Below are positions 16,610 through 25,573 of a DNA stretch of 64,000 nucleotides, in pieces. The DNA is from an uncultured Oscillospiraceae bacterium. Lineage in GTDB: Bacteria; Bacillota; Clostridia; Oscillospirales; Acutalibacteraceae. The position numbers and the translations under genes are program-made. The notes below the pieces were generated by a model that was not told the origin of the DNA, did not search any database, and was given only the letters and a program-made list of their open reading frames with translations. Position 1 is the first letter of the stretch; every line of letters begins with the position of its first letter. Location of the stretch: positions 1 to 64,000 of the forward strand of contig UQLR01000009.1 of the NCBI GenBank assembly GCA_900541975.1, given 5' to 3'.

Positions 16610-17248
16610 ATGAATTTTCAGGTGTTATTGGAGGAAATGCTCTCCGGTGCGATGTTCACCGGGATGATTTTTGGGCTGACGCTGCTGTTTGCACTGCCGC
16701 TGGGCCTGATCCTTTCTTTTGGGAGGATGTCGAAACTGAAAATTGTGCGTATCCCAATTCAGCTGTATCTGCTGGTTATGCGTGGTACACCGCTTATGCT
16801 GCAACTGATGTTTGTGTTTTTTGGCCTTCCTTTTGTTGGGATTGTTTTTGACCGCTTTACCGCCTGCATTATTGCATTTTCGTTAAATTATGCGGCATAT
16901 TTTGCAGAAATTTATAGAGGCGGAATCCAGAGCATTCCCCAGGGGCAATATGAAGCTGCCAGGGTTTTGGGGTTTACAAAGGGGCAGACGTTTTTAAAAA
17001 TTATACTGCCCCAGGTGATTAAGCAGATTCTTCCGCCGATGGGCAATGAGTTTATCACGCTTGTAAAAGATACGTCTTTGGCGCTTACCATATCGGTTAT
17101 TGAGTTGATGAACGTGACCAAGACATTTGCAAATTCTGCAGTGAGCGTTGTACCGTATATAATAGCCGCACTGTTTTATCTTGTAATGAATGGAATTGTT
17201 ACGCTGTTCTTTTCCGCACTGGAAAAAAAGCTGAGCTATTACAGGTAA
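16610..17248 (+). CDS. Amino-acid ABC transporter permease (HisM/GlnP type)
   Basis: 212 aa with about five membrane segments. The N-terminal segment MFTGMIFGLTLLFALPLGLI and RGTPLMLQLMFVFFGLP are typical of the His/Glu/Gln/Arg permease subfamily. The coupling (EAA) loop is AYFAEIYRGGIQSIPQGQ followed by YEAARVLGFTKGQTFLKIIL (split here), which contacts the ATPase. The ATG at 16610 has AAAGGAGA 10 nt upstream. One permease gene only, so it should form a homodimer. Confidence 0.94.
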   Translation: MNFQVLLEEMLSGAMFTGMIFGLTLLFALPLGLILSFGRMSKLKIVRIPIQLYLLVMRGTPLMLQLMFVFFGLPFVGIVFDRFTACIIAFSLNYAAYFAEIYRGGIQSIPQGQYEAARVLGFTKGQTFLKIILPQVIKQILPPMGNEFITLVKDTSLALTISVIELMNVTKTFANSAVSVVPYIIAALFYLVMNGIVTLFFSALEKKLSYYR

Positions 17249-17290
17249 GTTGAAAAAGCTGTTGAATGATGAAGATAAGGGGAAAATATC

Positions 17291-18058
17291 ATGAAGATCC
17301 TTACAGCTGAAAAAATTAAAAAAGCATATGGCAAGGCGGTTGTTCTTAAAAATATATCCGTTGAGGTAAAGCAGGGAGAGGTGCTTGCCATTATTGGGCC
17401 GTCCGGCTCAGGGAAAAGCACGCTTTTGCGTTGTATCACACAACTGGAGACCATTGACAGCGGCCGGATTGAAATTTGCGGGCAAACGCTGGTGCAGACC
17501 AATGAAAATGGGCGCGCCGTATATGCAGATAAAAAGACATGCGTAAAAATAGGCCTGCATTTGGGCCTTGTTTTTCAGAACTTTAACCTCTTTCCGCATT
17601 TTTCTGTTATGCGGAATATTACGGAGGCGGCGGTGACTGTGCTGAAAACACCGCGGGAGGAAGCGCAGGAGACGGCACTTGCACTGCTTGAGAAAATGGG
17701 GCTGAAGGATAAAGCGCAGGCGTATCCTTACCAGCTTTCCGGCGGGCAGCAGCAACGTGTTTCTATTGCCAGGGCGCTGGCGCTTAAACCGGAACTGCTC
17801 TTATTTGACGAGCCTACCTCAGCGCTGGACCCGGAGCTTACGGGAGAAATTCTTAAGGTGATTCGGTCCCTGGCAGCGGAAAAAATGACGATGGTTGTGG
17901 TTACGCATGAAATGGCTTTCGCAAGAAGCGTTGCAGACAGGGTGATTTTTATGGACGGCGGTGTGATCATTGAAAGCGGCACACCGCAGGAGCTTTTTGG
18001 AAATACACAAAATGAAAGGACCAAAGCGTTTCTTGCACGCTTTGACCAAAACCTGTAA
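17291..18058 (+). CDS. Amino-acid ABC transporter ATP-binding protein (GlnQ type)
   Basis: 255 aa. Walker [14 protein letters not shown] (about 37-49), Q-loop [15 protein letters not shown], signature [17 protein letters not shown], Walker [16 protein letters not shown], switch His [18 protein letters not shown]. The F-N-L-F-P-H motif after the Q-loop is typical of the polar amino acid subfamily. A ~10-residue insertion ([16 protein letters not shown]) precedes the Q-loop region. Third gene of the importer operon, followed by a strong terminator. Confidence 0.95.
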   Translation: MKILTAEKIKKAYGKAVVLKNISVEVKQGEVLAIIGPSGSGKSTLLRCITQLETIDSGRIEICGQTLVQTNENGRAVYADKKTCVKIGLHLGLVFQNFNLFPHFSVMRNITEAAVTVLKTPREEAQETALALLEKMGLKDKAQAYPYQLSGGQQQRVSIARALALKPELLLFDEPTSALDPELTGEILKVIRSLAAEKMTMVVVTHEMAFARSVADRVIFMDGGVIIESGTPQELFGNTQNERTKAFLARFDQNL

Positions 18059-18060
18059 AA

Positions 18061-18108
18061 AGCCCGTTATCCGCTGGAAGAAAGTATAGCGGATAACGGA
18101 CTTTTATG
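18061..18108. terminator. Bidirectional terminator
   Basis: 12-bp perfect stem CCGTTATCCGCT / AGCGGATAACGG (18064-18099). Plus-strand tail ACTTTTATG ends the importer operon; minus-strand tail GCTTTTTAC ends the convergent M28 peptidase gene. Confidence 0.85.
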
Positions 18109-18115
18109 TTGCGGT

Positions 18116-18889
18116 TTATCGCAGTCCGTCGTACAGATATTGAACAAGCATATCCATGGAGGGCTGTGACACGGCGCCGATATGGTCTTTGGCACCCAAA
18201 TGCATGGTCGCAATCACATCCAACGCCAGAAAGCGTGTTTGATCTTCTTCCGTAAGAGGCTGCCCCGCATTTATTTTTTGCGATATGTATTGAAAAAAGA
18301 CAAGGTCCCGGTTGTTTAACACACAAACAGAAATGTTGGGGATACCGGCTTGAGAAAACCGCTGGTCATCCCCGTTTGGCAGATACGCGACAGTATGGAC
18401 GTTGTACTTTTTTAATATGGAATCATCCATCACGCGCATAAACAGAGCGTTGCCAGTGTTGCCTTTGTCGGAAACGATGATGTTTTCACCGTGTCCGCAC
18501 ATGTCCAGGTTGATCATGGCGGAAATCCTGTCTTTCCCGGTATATGTAAGATAGGTGGTGCTTCCGTGGTCTTCATACTCTTCCCTGTCAAAAAACACAA
18601 GGTCTATGCTATGCTTCGTGTTTGTAAGCAGCGCGGCAAGACGGATTAAAATACTGCAGGCCGCTGCGTTGTCGTTTGCACCGGTGCTGCCTTCTACGCT
18701 GTCCCAATGGGCGCCGATTACAAGGCGTGAGGGGGAGGGGTTATAGGAAACAATGATGTTTTCCGGTGCATGTTTTCCTAAGACCGCCTTTTGCCGTGTA
18801 TAGCGGATACCCAGTTCGTCGAGTATGGAAAGGATTGCGTTTTTTCTGTCTTCCTGCGTTACCTGTGCAATTCGTTTTACATATTCCAT
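18116..18889 (-). CDS. M28 family zinc aminopeptidase
   Basis: 257 aa, no signal peptide or membrane segment, so probably cytoplasmic. Metal and catalytic motifs in order: VIGAHWDSV (HxD), GANDNAAACSI (bridging Asp), FFDREEYEDHGS (catalytic Glu pair), MINLDMCGHG (Asp) and, near the C-terminus, TMHLGAKDHIG, which aligns with the final ligand motif usually written as YHTxxD. Substrate unknown; the family removes N-terminal residues or acts on small peptides and acylated amino acids. Own promoter at 18976-19004. Confidence 0.88.
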   Translation of the reverse strand: MEYVKRIAQVTQEDRKNAILSILDELGIRYTRQKAVLGKHAPENIIVSYNPSPSRLVIGAHWDSVEGSTGANDNAAACSILIRLAALLTNTKHSIDLVFFDREEYEDHGSTTYLTYTGKDRISAMINLDMCGHGENIIVSDKGNTGNALFMRVMDDSILKKYNVHTVAYLPNGDDQRFSQAGIPNISVCVLNNRDLVFFQYISQKINAGQPLTEEDQTRFLALDVIATMHLGAKDHIGAVSQPSMDMLVQYLYDGLR

Positions 18890-18975
18890 GTTTATCCATC
18901 CTTTTGTGTACTAAATAGCAGATGCCGCAGCGTGTACGATCAAACATTTAGCAGGTATCGTAGAGCTTTTACAAT

Positions 18976-19004
18976 ATTATAGCATTGGACCGGGGGGAAA
19001 ACAA
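18976..19004 (-). promoter_or_regulatory. Probable sigma-A promoter of the M28 peptidase gene
   Basis: TTGTTT (18999-19004), 17-nt spacer, TATAAT (18976-18981) on the minus strand. The divergent gap 18890-19252 otherwise holds only the proB promoter; I see no further gene in it. Confidence 0.65.
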
Positions 19005-19173
19005 GAAAAAGGCGGCGCACAAGGAGTGTTTGGCGCTTCTGCTTTTTGACAAAAGCTGCCCGCAGGGTGTGCCGGCAGTATGCCGCTTTCTGCTTTAGAC
19101 GGCTTTGCGCAGCAGATGGTTGCAGGCAATTTGATAGGATAGGGTTCATATAAAAATATTTTTTGCAGATCCC

Positions 19174-19202
19174 TTAAAATTTTATTTGATCTGTGGTATA
19201 AT
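19174..19202 (+). promoter_or_regulatory. Promoter of proB-proA
   Basis: Extended -10 TGGTATAAT (TATAAT at 19197-19202) with a weak -35 TTAAAA (19174-19179), spacer 17 nt. Located ~50 nt upstream of proB; no T-box was found. Confidence 0.65.
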
Positions 19203-19252
19203 CAAATGGAATTCTTTTTTTATCAGGGACAAATATTATGAGGTAATACGGT

Positions 19253-20038
19253 ATGAAGGATAAAAAGCTTGTAGTAAAAGTGGGGACCTCCACTCTGACA
19301 TATGAAAGCGGCAGATTGAATTTAAGGCGGATGGAACAGCTTTGCAAAGTTTTGTGTAATTTACAGAATGCAGGCTACGATGTGGTTTTGGTTAGCTCAG
19401 GTGCCATTGGCGTGGGGATTGGCAAGCTGGGTTTGAAGGAGCGCCCAAAGGAAACGCGCAAAAAACAGGCGCTTGCAGCAGTTGGACAGTGTGAATTAAT
19501 GTTTATGTATGATAAATTTTTTGGGGAATACAATCATACGGTTGCACAGGTGCTTTTGACAAGAAGAGAGATAGAAAACGAGCACAGCAAGCAGAATGTA
19601 GTTAATACGTTTCACACCTTGCTGGAAATGGGAATTATCCCTATTGTAAACGAAAACGATACGGTGGCGATCGACGAGCTTGACGGGCAAAATTTTGGCG
19701 ACAACGACATGCTTTCCGCTATTGTGGCCAGCATTATTGGTGTGCAGCAGCTTATCATTTTAACGGACATTGACGGGCTATATGATAAAAACCCAAAGAC
19801 AAACCCGGATGCAAAACTGATTCGACAGGTTGGAAAAATAGACGGCGCTATTAAAAAAATGGCGGACGGGACCGGCTCAAACAGGGGAACAGGCGGAATG
19901 CGGACCAAACTGCTTGCGGCGGAGTTTGCTACGGCAGGCGGAATAGAATGTTGTGTGATTAACGGAACCAATCCGGAAAACATTTATGCGTTGCTGGAAG
20001 GCAAGGCGATTGGGACAAAATTTATGGCAAACAGTTAA
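19253..20038 (+). CDS. proB: Glutamate 5-kinase
   Basis: Phosphorylates glutamate to gamma-glutamyl phosphate, the first step of proline synthesis. 261 aa: only the amino-acid-kinase domain, without the C-terminal PUA domain of the ~370-aa form. Visible motifs are VVKVGTSTLT at the start, VLVSSGAIGVGIGKLGL, IPIVNENDTVAIDEL and FGDNDMLSAIVAS for substrate and Mg-ATP, LTDIDGLYDKNP, and GTGGMRTKLLAAEFAT. It lies 30 nt upstream of proA. Confidence 0.96.
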   Translation: MKDKKLVVKVGTSTLTYESGRLNLRRMEQLCKVLCNLQNAGYDVVLVSSGAIGVGIGKLGLKERPKETRKKQALAAVGQCELMFMYDKFFGEYNHTVAQVLLTRREIENEHSKQNVVNTFHTLLEMGIIPIVNENDTVAIDELDGQNFGDNDMLSAIVASIIGVQQLIILTDIDGLYDKNPKTNPDAKLIRQVGKIDGAIKKMADGTGSNRGTGGMRTKLLAAEFATAGGIECCVINGTNPENIYALLEGKAIGTKFMANS

Positions 20039-20068
20039 ACAAACGACAAAACGGGGAGGAAGCCAGCA

Positions 20069-21313
20069 ATGACAGTTTTAGAACAGATGGGACAAAGAGC
20101 AAAAGAGGCGGCGGCAGTGTTGCGTATTGCAGGCAGCAAAAAAAACCACGCACTGCTGGAGATTGCGCAGGCTCTGCTTGACAACAGCGAAAGCATCCGC
20201 GAAGAAAATGCAAAGGATTTGGAAAATGGCAGAAAGGCCGGGCTGACAGACGCACTTCTTGACAGGCTTTGCCTGACGCAGGCACGTATAGAAGGAATGG
20301 CGCAGGGTGTGCGCCAGATTGCGCAAATGGATGATCCCATTGGGGAGGTATTAAACGGAAAGCAGCTTGAAAACGGGCTGGAGATCAGGAAAATACGGGT
20401 TCCGCTGGGTGTGATCGGGATTATTTTTGAAGCCCGTCCCAACGTTACCTCGGACGCTGCGGCGCTTTGCTTGAAATCCGGCAATGCCGTTATATTGAGA
20501 GGGGGAAAGGAAGCCATTTGTTCCAATACGTGTATTGCAGCCATTATGCGCGACGCAATAGAGCACGCCGGCCTGCCAAAGGATTGTATCCAGCTTGTAG
20601 AAGATACAACGCGGCAATCTTCGATGGAGTTGATGGCGCTTTCCGATTATCTGGATGTACTGATTCCGCGTGGAGGAGCCGGGTTGATCAGAGCCGTTGT
20701 GGAAAACTCCCGCGTGCCGGTTATTGAAACGGGCGTGGGTAACTGTCATGTATATGTGGACAAAAGCGCCGACCTTGCTATGGCTGCGGATATTATTTAT
20801 AATGCGAAAACTTCGCGTCCGTCTGTTTGTAACGCGATAGAAACCGTACTTGTCCACCAAGGCGTTGCGCAAGAAGCCCTGCCGATGATCAAGGCAAGGC
20901 TGGATGAAAAGAATGTGCAGCTTCGTGGTTGCGCGCGCACGATAGAAATATTGGGCGGCGGCGTAGCCGAAGCGACAGAGGACGACTGGTATACGGAATA
21001 TCTGGATTATATTCTTGCCGTACGCGTGGTGGATTCGTTTGATGCGGCGATTGCGCATATTGCAAAATACTCCAGCGGGCACAGTGAGTGCATTGTGACA
21101 AAAGACTATGCGCGCGCGCGCAGATTTACCGCCTGTGTAGACAGTGCGGCGGTATATGTCAACGCTTCTACGCGCTTTACAGACGGCGGGATGTTTGGCA
21201 TGGGTGCAGAAATTGGCATTTCCACACAGAAGCTCCATGCCAGAGGACCCATGGGCCTGCATGAGCTTACTTCCATGAAGTTTATTATCAACGGCGACGG
21301 GCAGGTCAGATAA
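20069..21313 (+). CDS. proA: Gamma-glutamyl phosphate reductase
   Basis: NADPH-dependent reduction of gamma-glutamyl phosphate to glutamate semialdehyde, the second proline step. 414 aa. ALDH-fold signatures: VPLGVIGIIFEARPNVTSDA, LKSGNAVILRGGKEA, the loop LIPRGGAGLI, the catalytic Cys region SRPSVCNAIETVLVH, and the C-terminal DGGMFGMGAEIGISTQKLHA. It overlaps by 8 nt the tail of the convergent small gene at 21306. proC is not in the window. Confidence 0.97.
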   Translation: MTVLEQMGQRAKEAAAVLRIAGSKKNHALLEIAQALLDNSESIREENAKDLENGRKAGLTDALLDRLCLTQARIEGMAQGVRQIAQMDDPIGEVLNGKQLENGLEIRKIRVPLGVIGIIFEARPNVTSDAAALCLKSGNAVILRGGKEAICSNTCIAAIMRDAIEHAGLPKDCIQLVEDTTRQSSMELMALSDYLDVLIPRGGAGLIRAVVENSRVPVIETGVGNCHVYVDKSADLAMAADIIYNAKTSRPSVCNAIETVLVHQGVAQEALPMIKARLDEKNVQLRGCARTIEILGGGVAEATEDDWYTEYLDYILAVRVVDSFDAAIAHIAKYSSGHSECIVTKDYARARRFTACVDSAAVYVNASTRFTDGGMFGMGAEIGISTQKLHARGPMGLHELTSMKFIINGDGQVR

Positions 21314-21623
21314 TCAGGTACATCAATGCAAGCAACAGGCCGCTGTCGGTATTTTCGCTGGAAAGAAGTAAAATCAGAAGCAAGATCAAGTTGCGTTCCT
21401 TGTCTTCAAAAAAGCCTGCAAGAAGATCTTTTGCAGGCTTTTCGCTTTCATGTGTGCTATTATTTGTCGCAGACAGTCCCTCCGGCGCCGGGGGAGGAGG
21501 GGGAGCTTTTGCGGAGCTTGTCGGAGAGGCCTGCGACTTTCCAGCGGCCGGCCGGGATCTTGCCTGCATTTCGTGCATTCTGCGGACGGCCTCCTGCTGC
21601 ATGCGGTCTATCGTATCGCTCAA
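21306..21623 (-). CDS. Uncharacterised small protein with hydrophobic C-terminus
   Basis: 105 aa. The TTG at 21623 is chosen because a textbook AGGAGGTG lies ~8 nt upstream. The N-terminal third is basic and Met/Gln-rich (MQQEAVRRMHEMQARSRP), the middle is a Pro/Ala linker (APPPPPAPEG), and the C-terminus is a run of Leu/Ile broken by SSENTDSG (NLILLLILLLSSENTDSG then LLLALMYLII). This could be one membrane hairpin or a hydrophobic packing element. I do not recognise a named family. It is last of three closely spaced small genes (21306-22342), all on the minus strand. Confidence 0.75.
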   Translation of the reverse strand: MSDTIDRMQQEAVRRMHEMQARSRPAAGKSQASPTSSAKAPPPPPAPEGLSATNNSTHESEKPAKDLLAGFFEDKERNLILLLILLLSSENTDSGLLLALMYLII

Positions 21624-21645
21624 GCGTTGTCACCTCCTGCGTTTA

Positions 21646-22014
21646 TTAAAGCTGCAGTCCTTTGAGCATAGGCAGCAATTTCATCATATGCAGCATTCTG
21701 GAAGCTTCATCAAGCTTTTTTTTACGCGCGTCGCTTAAGAATGGGCGCAGGGCGTGCAAAAGGCGTGTAGACGCATCTTCCTTTTTAAATTCATTTAAAA
21801 GAGGCATAACGCGCATGATGGTCTGCATTGTGTCGCCTGAAAGCGCGGAGGAAAGGTCCAGCCCTCCTGTCCCGGCGGCAGGGGTTTCCTGGGCGGCCGG
21901 GGCAGCCGGAGGGGCGGACGGTTCCTTTTGCAACATGCCGGTCAGCCCCTTTAATTGTTGCAGGGTTTCGGGGTCGCTTAACATTTGAGAAATTTTCCCC
22001 GCCAGGTCATCCAT
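21646..22014 (-). CDS. Uncharacterised small helical protein
   Basis: 122 aa, start preceded by AAAGGAAAG. The N-terminus is helical (MDDLAGKISQMLSDPETLQQ, LKGLTGMLQ), the middle is an Ala/Pro-rich linker, and the C-terminus is basic and helical (LLHALRPFLSDARKKKLDEA, MLHMMKLLPMLKGLQL). 'SDPETLQQLKGL' resembles 'NTPQAKALLKKL' in the next gene, which suggests relationship or shared function. No membrane segment or known domain is seen. 23 nt separates it from the gene that follows it on the minus strand. Confidence 0.75.
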   Translation of the reverse strand: MDDLAGKISQMLSDPETLQQLKGLTGMLQKEPSAPPAAPAAQETPAAGTGGLDLSSALSGDTMQTIMRVMPLLNEFKKEDASTRLLHALRPFLSDARKKKLDEASRMLHMMKLLPMLKGLQL

Positions 22015-22084
22015 TGGGCGTCACTTTCCTTTCATTAAGATATCAGAGTTGAAATGTTTCAGATTGGCGATGAGAAAATTTGAG

Positions 22085-22342
22085 TTATTCGCCGCCCATT
22101 AGCTTTTTTAAAAGCGCCTTTGCCTGGGGCGTGTTCAGAAGCTTTTCAGAGGCCTCTTTGTCGTTGAGGATTTGCTGAATTTTTTTTGCCTGGTTTTGAT
22201 CCATTTGGTTTAAAAGATTTTGCAGGTTTCCCTGTTTTGCGGCCTTTCCAAGCGCTTCAGGATTTGTTCCAAGACGCTGGGAAACGGTATTTATTAAATT
22301 TTGCATTTGTTCGTTGTTTTGGTTTTTGCCGTTGTTTTGCAT
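22085..22342 (-). CDS. Uncharacterised small Asn/Gln-rich helical protein
   Basis: 85 aa from the ATG at 22342, which has AAAGGTGG upstream; the frame stays open further back but without a binding site. The sequence begins with an Asn/Gln-rich stretch (MQNNGKNQNNEQMQNLINTV) and continues in amphipathic helices (LGTNPEALGKAAKQGNLQNL, LLNTPQAKALLKKLMGGE). First gene of the three-gene set, divergent from the phosphodiesterase at 22436 (93 nt between). No family known to me; similar small proteins occur in other Clostridia, from memory. Confidence 0.75.
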   Translation of the reverse strand: MQNNGKNQNNEQMQNLINTVSQRLGTNPEALGKAAKQGNLQNLLNQMDQNQAKKIQQILNDKEASEKLLNTPQAKALLKKLMGGE

Positions 22343-22435
22343 AAAAGCACCACCTTTATAAAAAATAAGGCCTACAGCACATATTATGCAGCAGGCAGAA
22401 AAAATATACTTTTTACTTACCGGGGTGTAAAAAAT

Positions 22436-22906
22436 ATGAGAATATTGGTCGTTTCTGATACGCATGGCGATTATGATACACTACGCAGGGTAGTAATTGC
22501 GCAGCCAAAGGCAGAGGTTGTGATTCATTTAGGCGATGGGGAAGAGCAGTCTGCGCAGCTGGTTACAGATTTTCCTGAAAAAATGATTGTACGCATACGA
22601 GGAAATTGCGACTGGGGTTCGTCGCTTTCTTCCAAGCAGGTACTGACGATTGCAGGAAAGAAAATCTTTGCAACGCATGGACATCTGTATCAGGTTAAAA
22701 TGGGATATTACAATATTTATTGCGCTGCACGGGAGGAAAAGGCCGATATCCTGCTGTTTGGGCATACCCACACCGCTATGACTGATTATGAAGACGGATT
22801 GTATGTGATGAATCCCGGAAGCCTGCATGGCCTGTACGCTTCATTTGGCATTGTGGATATTACAGGCGCAGGGATTGTAACAAACGTGATTCAATTACCT
22901 TACTAA
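22436..22906 (+). CDS. YfcE-type metallophosphoesterase
   Basis: 156 aa, single-domain calcineurin-like phosphodiesterase (MJ0936/YfcE group). The five metal motifs are present: MRILVVSDTHGDYD, VVIHLGDGEEQ, RIRGNCDWG (GNCD), IFATHGHLY (GH) and ILLFGHTHTAM (GHTH). Members hydrolyse model phosphodiesters with Mn2+; the natural substrate is unknown. The start at 22436 follows GGGGTG and gives the family-typical MRILVVSD. Confidence 0.92.
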   Translation: MRILVVSDTHGDYDTLRRVVIAQPKAEVVIHLGDGEEQSAQLVTDFPEKMIVRIRGNCDWGSSLSSKQVLTIAGKKIFATHGHLYQVKMGYYNIYCAAREEKADILLFGHTHTAMTDYEDGLYVMNPGSLHGLYASFGIVDITGAGIVTNVIQLPY

Positions 22907-23010
22907 AGGCTAATATTGGTTTAAAATAGAATATCAGTGTGTAAAAGAAGACCGCTGCGGGTTTATGCTGCCGTACCTTTTATCGCGGCGCAATGCCGGC
23001 GATTTGCATA

Positions 23011-23039
23011 TTGAAAAAGAAGGGGAAATCCGCTATAAT
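23011..23039 (+). promoter_or_regulatory. Sigma-A promoter of proS
   Basis: TTGAAA (23011-23016), 17-nt spacer, TATAAT (23034-23039); leader of about 45 nt, too short for a T-box. Confidence 0.75.
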
Positions 23040-23090
23040 ACAAATACTGCGGCGTTTTAAACCGACGTACAACGAAAGGGCAGATGAAAA

Positions 23091-24527
23091 ATGGCAGAAA
23101 AGAAAATGGTAGAATCTATTACTTCTATGGAAGAGGATTTTGCAAAATGGTATACCGATATTGTAAAAAAAGCGGAGCTGATTGAGTATACAAGCGTAAA
23201 GGGTTGTATGGTTATACGTCCTTACGGCTATGCGATATGGGAAAATATACAGCGCATTCTTGACAGTATGTTTAAGCGCACGGGGCATGAAAACGTGTGT
23301 ATGCCCATGTTTATCCCCGAAAGCCTGCTGCAGAAGGAAAAAGACCATGTTGAGGGCTTTGCCCCGGAGGTTGCCTGGGTAACGCACGGCGGCGATGAAA
23401 AGCTGGAAGACCGACTTTGCGTGCGGCCCACGTCTGAAACGCTGTTTTGCGAGCATTATGCAAATATTATACAAAGCTGGCGCGATTTGCCCAAACTTTA
23501 CAACCAGTGGGTAAGCGTTGTGCGCTGGGAGAAGACAACGCGTCCTTTTTTACGCAGCAGAGAGTTTTTATGGCAGGAAGGACATACGATCCATGCCACT
23601 GCACAGGAGGCGCAAGAGGAAACGGAGCGCATGTTGGGGATATACGCCGACTTTTGTGAAAATACGCTGGCAATGCCGGTTATTAAAGGAAGAAAGACAG
23701 ACAGCGACAAATTTGCAGGCGCAGAAGCCACCTATGCAATAGAAGCACTTATGCATGATGGAAAGGCGCTGCAGGCCGGGACGTCCCATAATTTTGGGGA
23801 TGGTTTTGCAAAGGCCTTTGGGATTACCTATACCAACAAAGAAAACAAACAGACATACCCGTTTCAGACGTCGTGGGGGGTTTCCACGCGATTAATTGGC
23901 GGAATTATTATGACGCACGGCGACGACAACGGGCTTGTATTGCCGCCCGCTGTAGCGCCGATTCAGGCGGTGATTATACCGATTGCCCATCATAAACCGG
24001 GCGTTTTGGAAAAAGCGGCGCAGCTTAAAGCCCGCCTGGAGAAGAGCGTGCGCGTGAAGCTTGACGACAGCGATAACAGCCCGGGATGGAAATTTTCTGA
24101 ATATGAGATGAAGGGCGTGCCTGTGCGCATAGAGCTTGGCCCGCGCGATATGGAAAGCAATCAGTGTGTGTTAGTAACCCGCCATAACCGTGAAAAGACA
24201 GTCGTTTCTCTGGATGATCTGGAGAGCGCCGTGCAGGAAAAGCTTGCACAGGTACATAGCGGGCTTTATCAAAAGGCGCTGGAGAACAGGGAAAAAAGGA
24301 CATATACCTGCAAAACGATGAACGAAATTATGCAAGCGCTTGCGGAAAAGGGCGATGGGTTTGTCAAAGCCATGTGGTGCGGCAGCGAAGCCTGCGAAGA
24401 CACGGTGAAAGAGAAAACAGGCGTAGGGTCGCGCTGCATTCCTTTTGAGCAGGAGCATATTTCCGACGCATGTGTTTGCTGTGGAAAGCCCGCCAAATGT
24501 ATGGTTATGTGGGGAAAGGCCTACTGA
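23091..24527 (+). CDS. proS: Prolyl-tRNA synthetase, type 3 (archaeal/eukaryotic-like)
   Basis: 478 aa class II synthetase. Motif 2 and 3 regions are [20 protein letters not shown] and [19 protein letters not shown]; the proline pocket contains [16 protein letters not shown] and [11 protein letters not shown]. The editing INS domain of bacterial-type ProRS is absent and a C-terminal zinc-like module is present (CGSEAC, then [10 protein letters not shown]), which defines the short ProS type 3. Such enzymes cannot clear Ala-tRNA-Pro in cis, so a stand-alone editing protein would be expected elsewhere. Followed 60 nt later by metA. Confidence 0.96.
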   Translation: MAEKKMVESITSMEEDFAKWYTDIVKKAELIEYTSVKGCMVIRPYGYAIWENIQRILDSMFKRTGHENVCMPMFIPESLLQKEKDHVEGFAPEVAWVTHGGDEKLEDRLCVRPTSETLFCEHYANIIQSWRDLPKLYNQWVSVVRWEKTTRPFLRSREFLWQEGHTIHATAQEAQEETERMLGIYADFCENTLAMPVIKGRKTDSDKFAGAEATYAIEALMHDGKALQAGTSHNFGDGFAKAFGITYTNKENKQTYPFQTSWGVSTRLIGGIIMTHGDDNGLVLPPAVAPIQAVIIPIAHHKPGVLEKAAQLKARLEKSVRVKLDDSDNSPGWKFSEYEMKGVPVRIELGPRDMESNQCVLVTRHNREKTVVSLDDLESAVQEKLAQVHSGLYQKALENREKRTYTCKTMNEIMQALAEKGDGFVKAMWCGSEACEDTVKEKTGVGSRCIPFEQEHISDACVCCGKPAKCMVMWGKAY

Positions 24528-24587
24528 TAACAGAAACGGACCAATCCGGTATTTAAGGAAAAAGTAAAGCGCGAAAGGGGGGGTTTG

Positions 24588-25517
24588 ATGCCCATCAGAA
24601 TTCAAAGCGACTTGCCGGCCAGAAAGATCCTGGAATCGGAAAATATATTTGTTATGCCGCTTGAGCGGGCGATGATGCAGGACATCCGTCCTTTAAAAAT
24701 TGTAATTTTAAATCTGATGCCCACAAAGATTGAAACAGAAACGCAGCTTTTGCGTCTTTTGGGCAATAGCCCATTACAGGTGGATATAGAGCTTTTACAG
24801 ACGGCCACACATATTTCGAAAAATACCTCCCAGCGCCATTTGACAACCTTTTATAAAACGTTTGACGAAATTAAAGACCAGAAATTTGACGGGATGATTA
24901 TAACGGGCGCGCCTGTGGAACTGCTGCCGTTTGAGCAGGTGGATTACTGGGAAGAGCTATGCCTGATTATGCAGTGGAGCAAGAAGAACGTGTATTCCAC
25001 GTTTCACATCTGTTGGGGCGCGCAGGCAGGACTTTATTATCATTTTGGCGTTCCAAAGTATGAGCTGGACGGAAAGATCAGCGGTATATACAGCCACCGT
25101 GTGTTAAACCCCAATCATCCGCTTATGCGTGGGTTTGACGATCGGTTTGCACTTCCGCATTCGCGGTATACAGGCGTTTTGCGGGAGGATGTGGAGCAGC
25201 ATTTGGAGCTTGAAATTCTGGCTACGTCCCGTATGGCGGGGGTGTCGGTTGTATGTAACAAAAACGGACGCCAGTTTTTTGTGATGGGACATGCGGAATA
25301 CGACCGCAATACGCTGGCAACGGAGTATTTCAGAGATGTCAACAAGGGGTTAAACCCACAGGTTCCTTATAATTATTTCAGGAACGACGATCCTTCCGCG
25401 ACGCCGCCAATGACATGGCGCAGCAATGCAACGCTGCTCTATACCAACTGGCTGAATTACTATGTGTACCAGCAGACGCCGTACGATCTGGAAGATTTGA
25501 AAAAGATATTTATATAA
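24588..25517 (+). CDS. metA: Homoserine O-acetyltransferase (MetA family)
   Basis: 309 aa, first committed step of methionine synthesis. The catalytic Cys142 lies in [13 protein letters not shown] and the His in [14 protein letters not shown]. Residue 111, in [15 protein letters not shown], is Glu. In this family Glu111 marks acetyl-CoA use and Gly111 marks succinyl-CoA use, so the product should be O-acetylhomoserine. The start is the ATG at 24588 with AAAGGGGGGG upstream. No SAM riboswitch was seen in the 60-nt gap after proS, so it may share the proS transcript. Confidence 0.95.
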   Translation: MPIRIQSDLPARKILESENIFVMPLERAMMQDIRPLKIVILNLMPTKIETETQLLRLLGNSPLQVDIELLQTATHISKNTSQRHLTTFYKTFDEIKDQKFDGMIITGAPVELLPFEQVDYWEELCLIMQWSKKNVYSTFHICWGAQAGLYYHFGVPKYELDGKISGIYSHRVLNPNHPLMRGFDDRFALPHSRYTGVLREDVEQHLELEILATSRMAGVSVVCNKNGRQFFVMGHAEYDRNTLATEYFRDVNKGLNPQVPYNYFRNDDPSATPPMTWRSNATLLYTNWLNYYVYQQTPYDLEDLKKIFI

Positions 25518-25524
25518 CGGGAAA

Positions 25525-25566
25525 GGGCCTTCCGGTGCAAGTATCAGCACCGGAAGGCCCTTTTTA
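25525..25566 (+). terminator. Strong terminator after metA
   Basis: 14-bp perfect stem GGGCCTTCCGGTGC / GCACCGGAAGGCCC with an 8-nt loop and TTTTTAT. The convergent sigF gene ends 8 nt away and may use the same hairpin, though its T-run is short. Confidence 0.9.
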
Positions 25567-25573
25567 TAAAAAA

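Noticed and set aside
20351..21262. 303-codon frame antisense to proA
   Set aside because: It is a shadow of proA: proA has family motifs along its full length, while the antisense frame has none and no binding site.
24528..24587. SAM riboswitch before metA
   Set aside because: The gap is only 60 nt and shows no characteristic stems.
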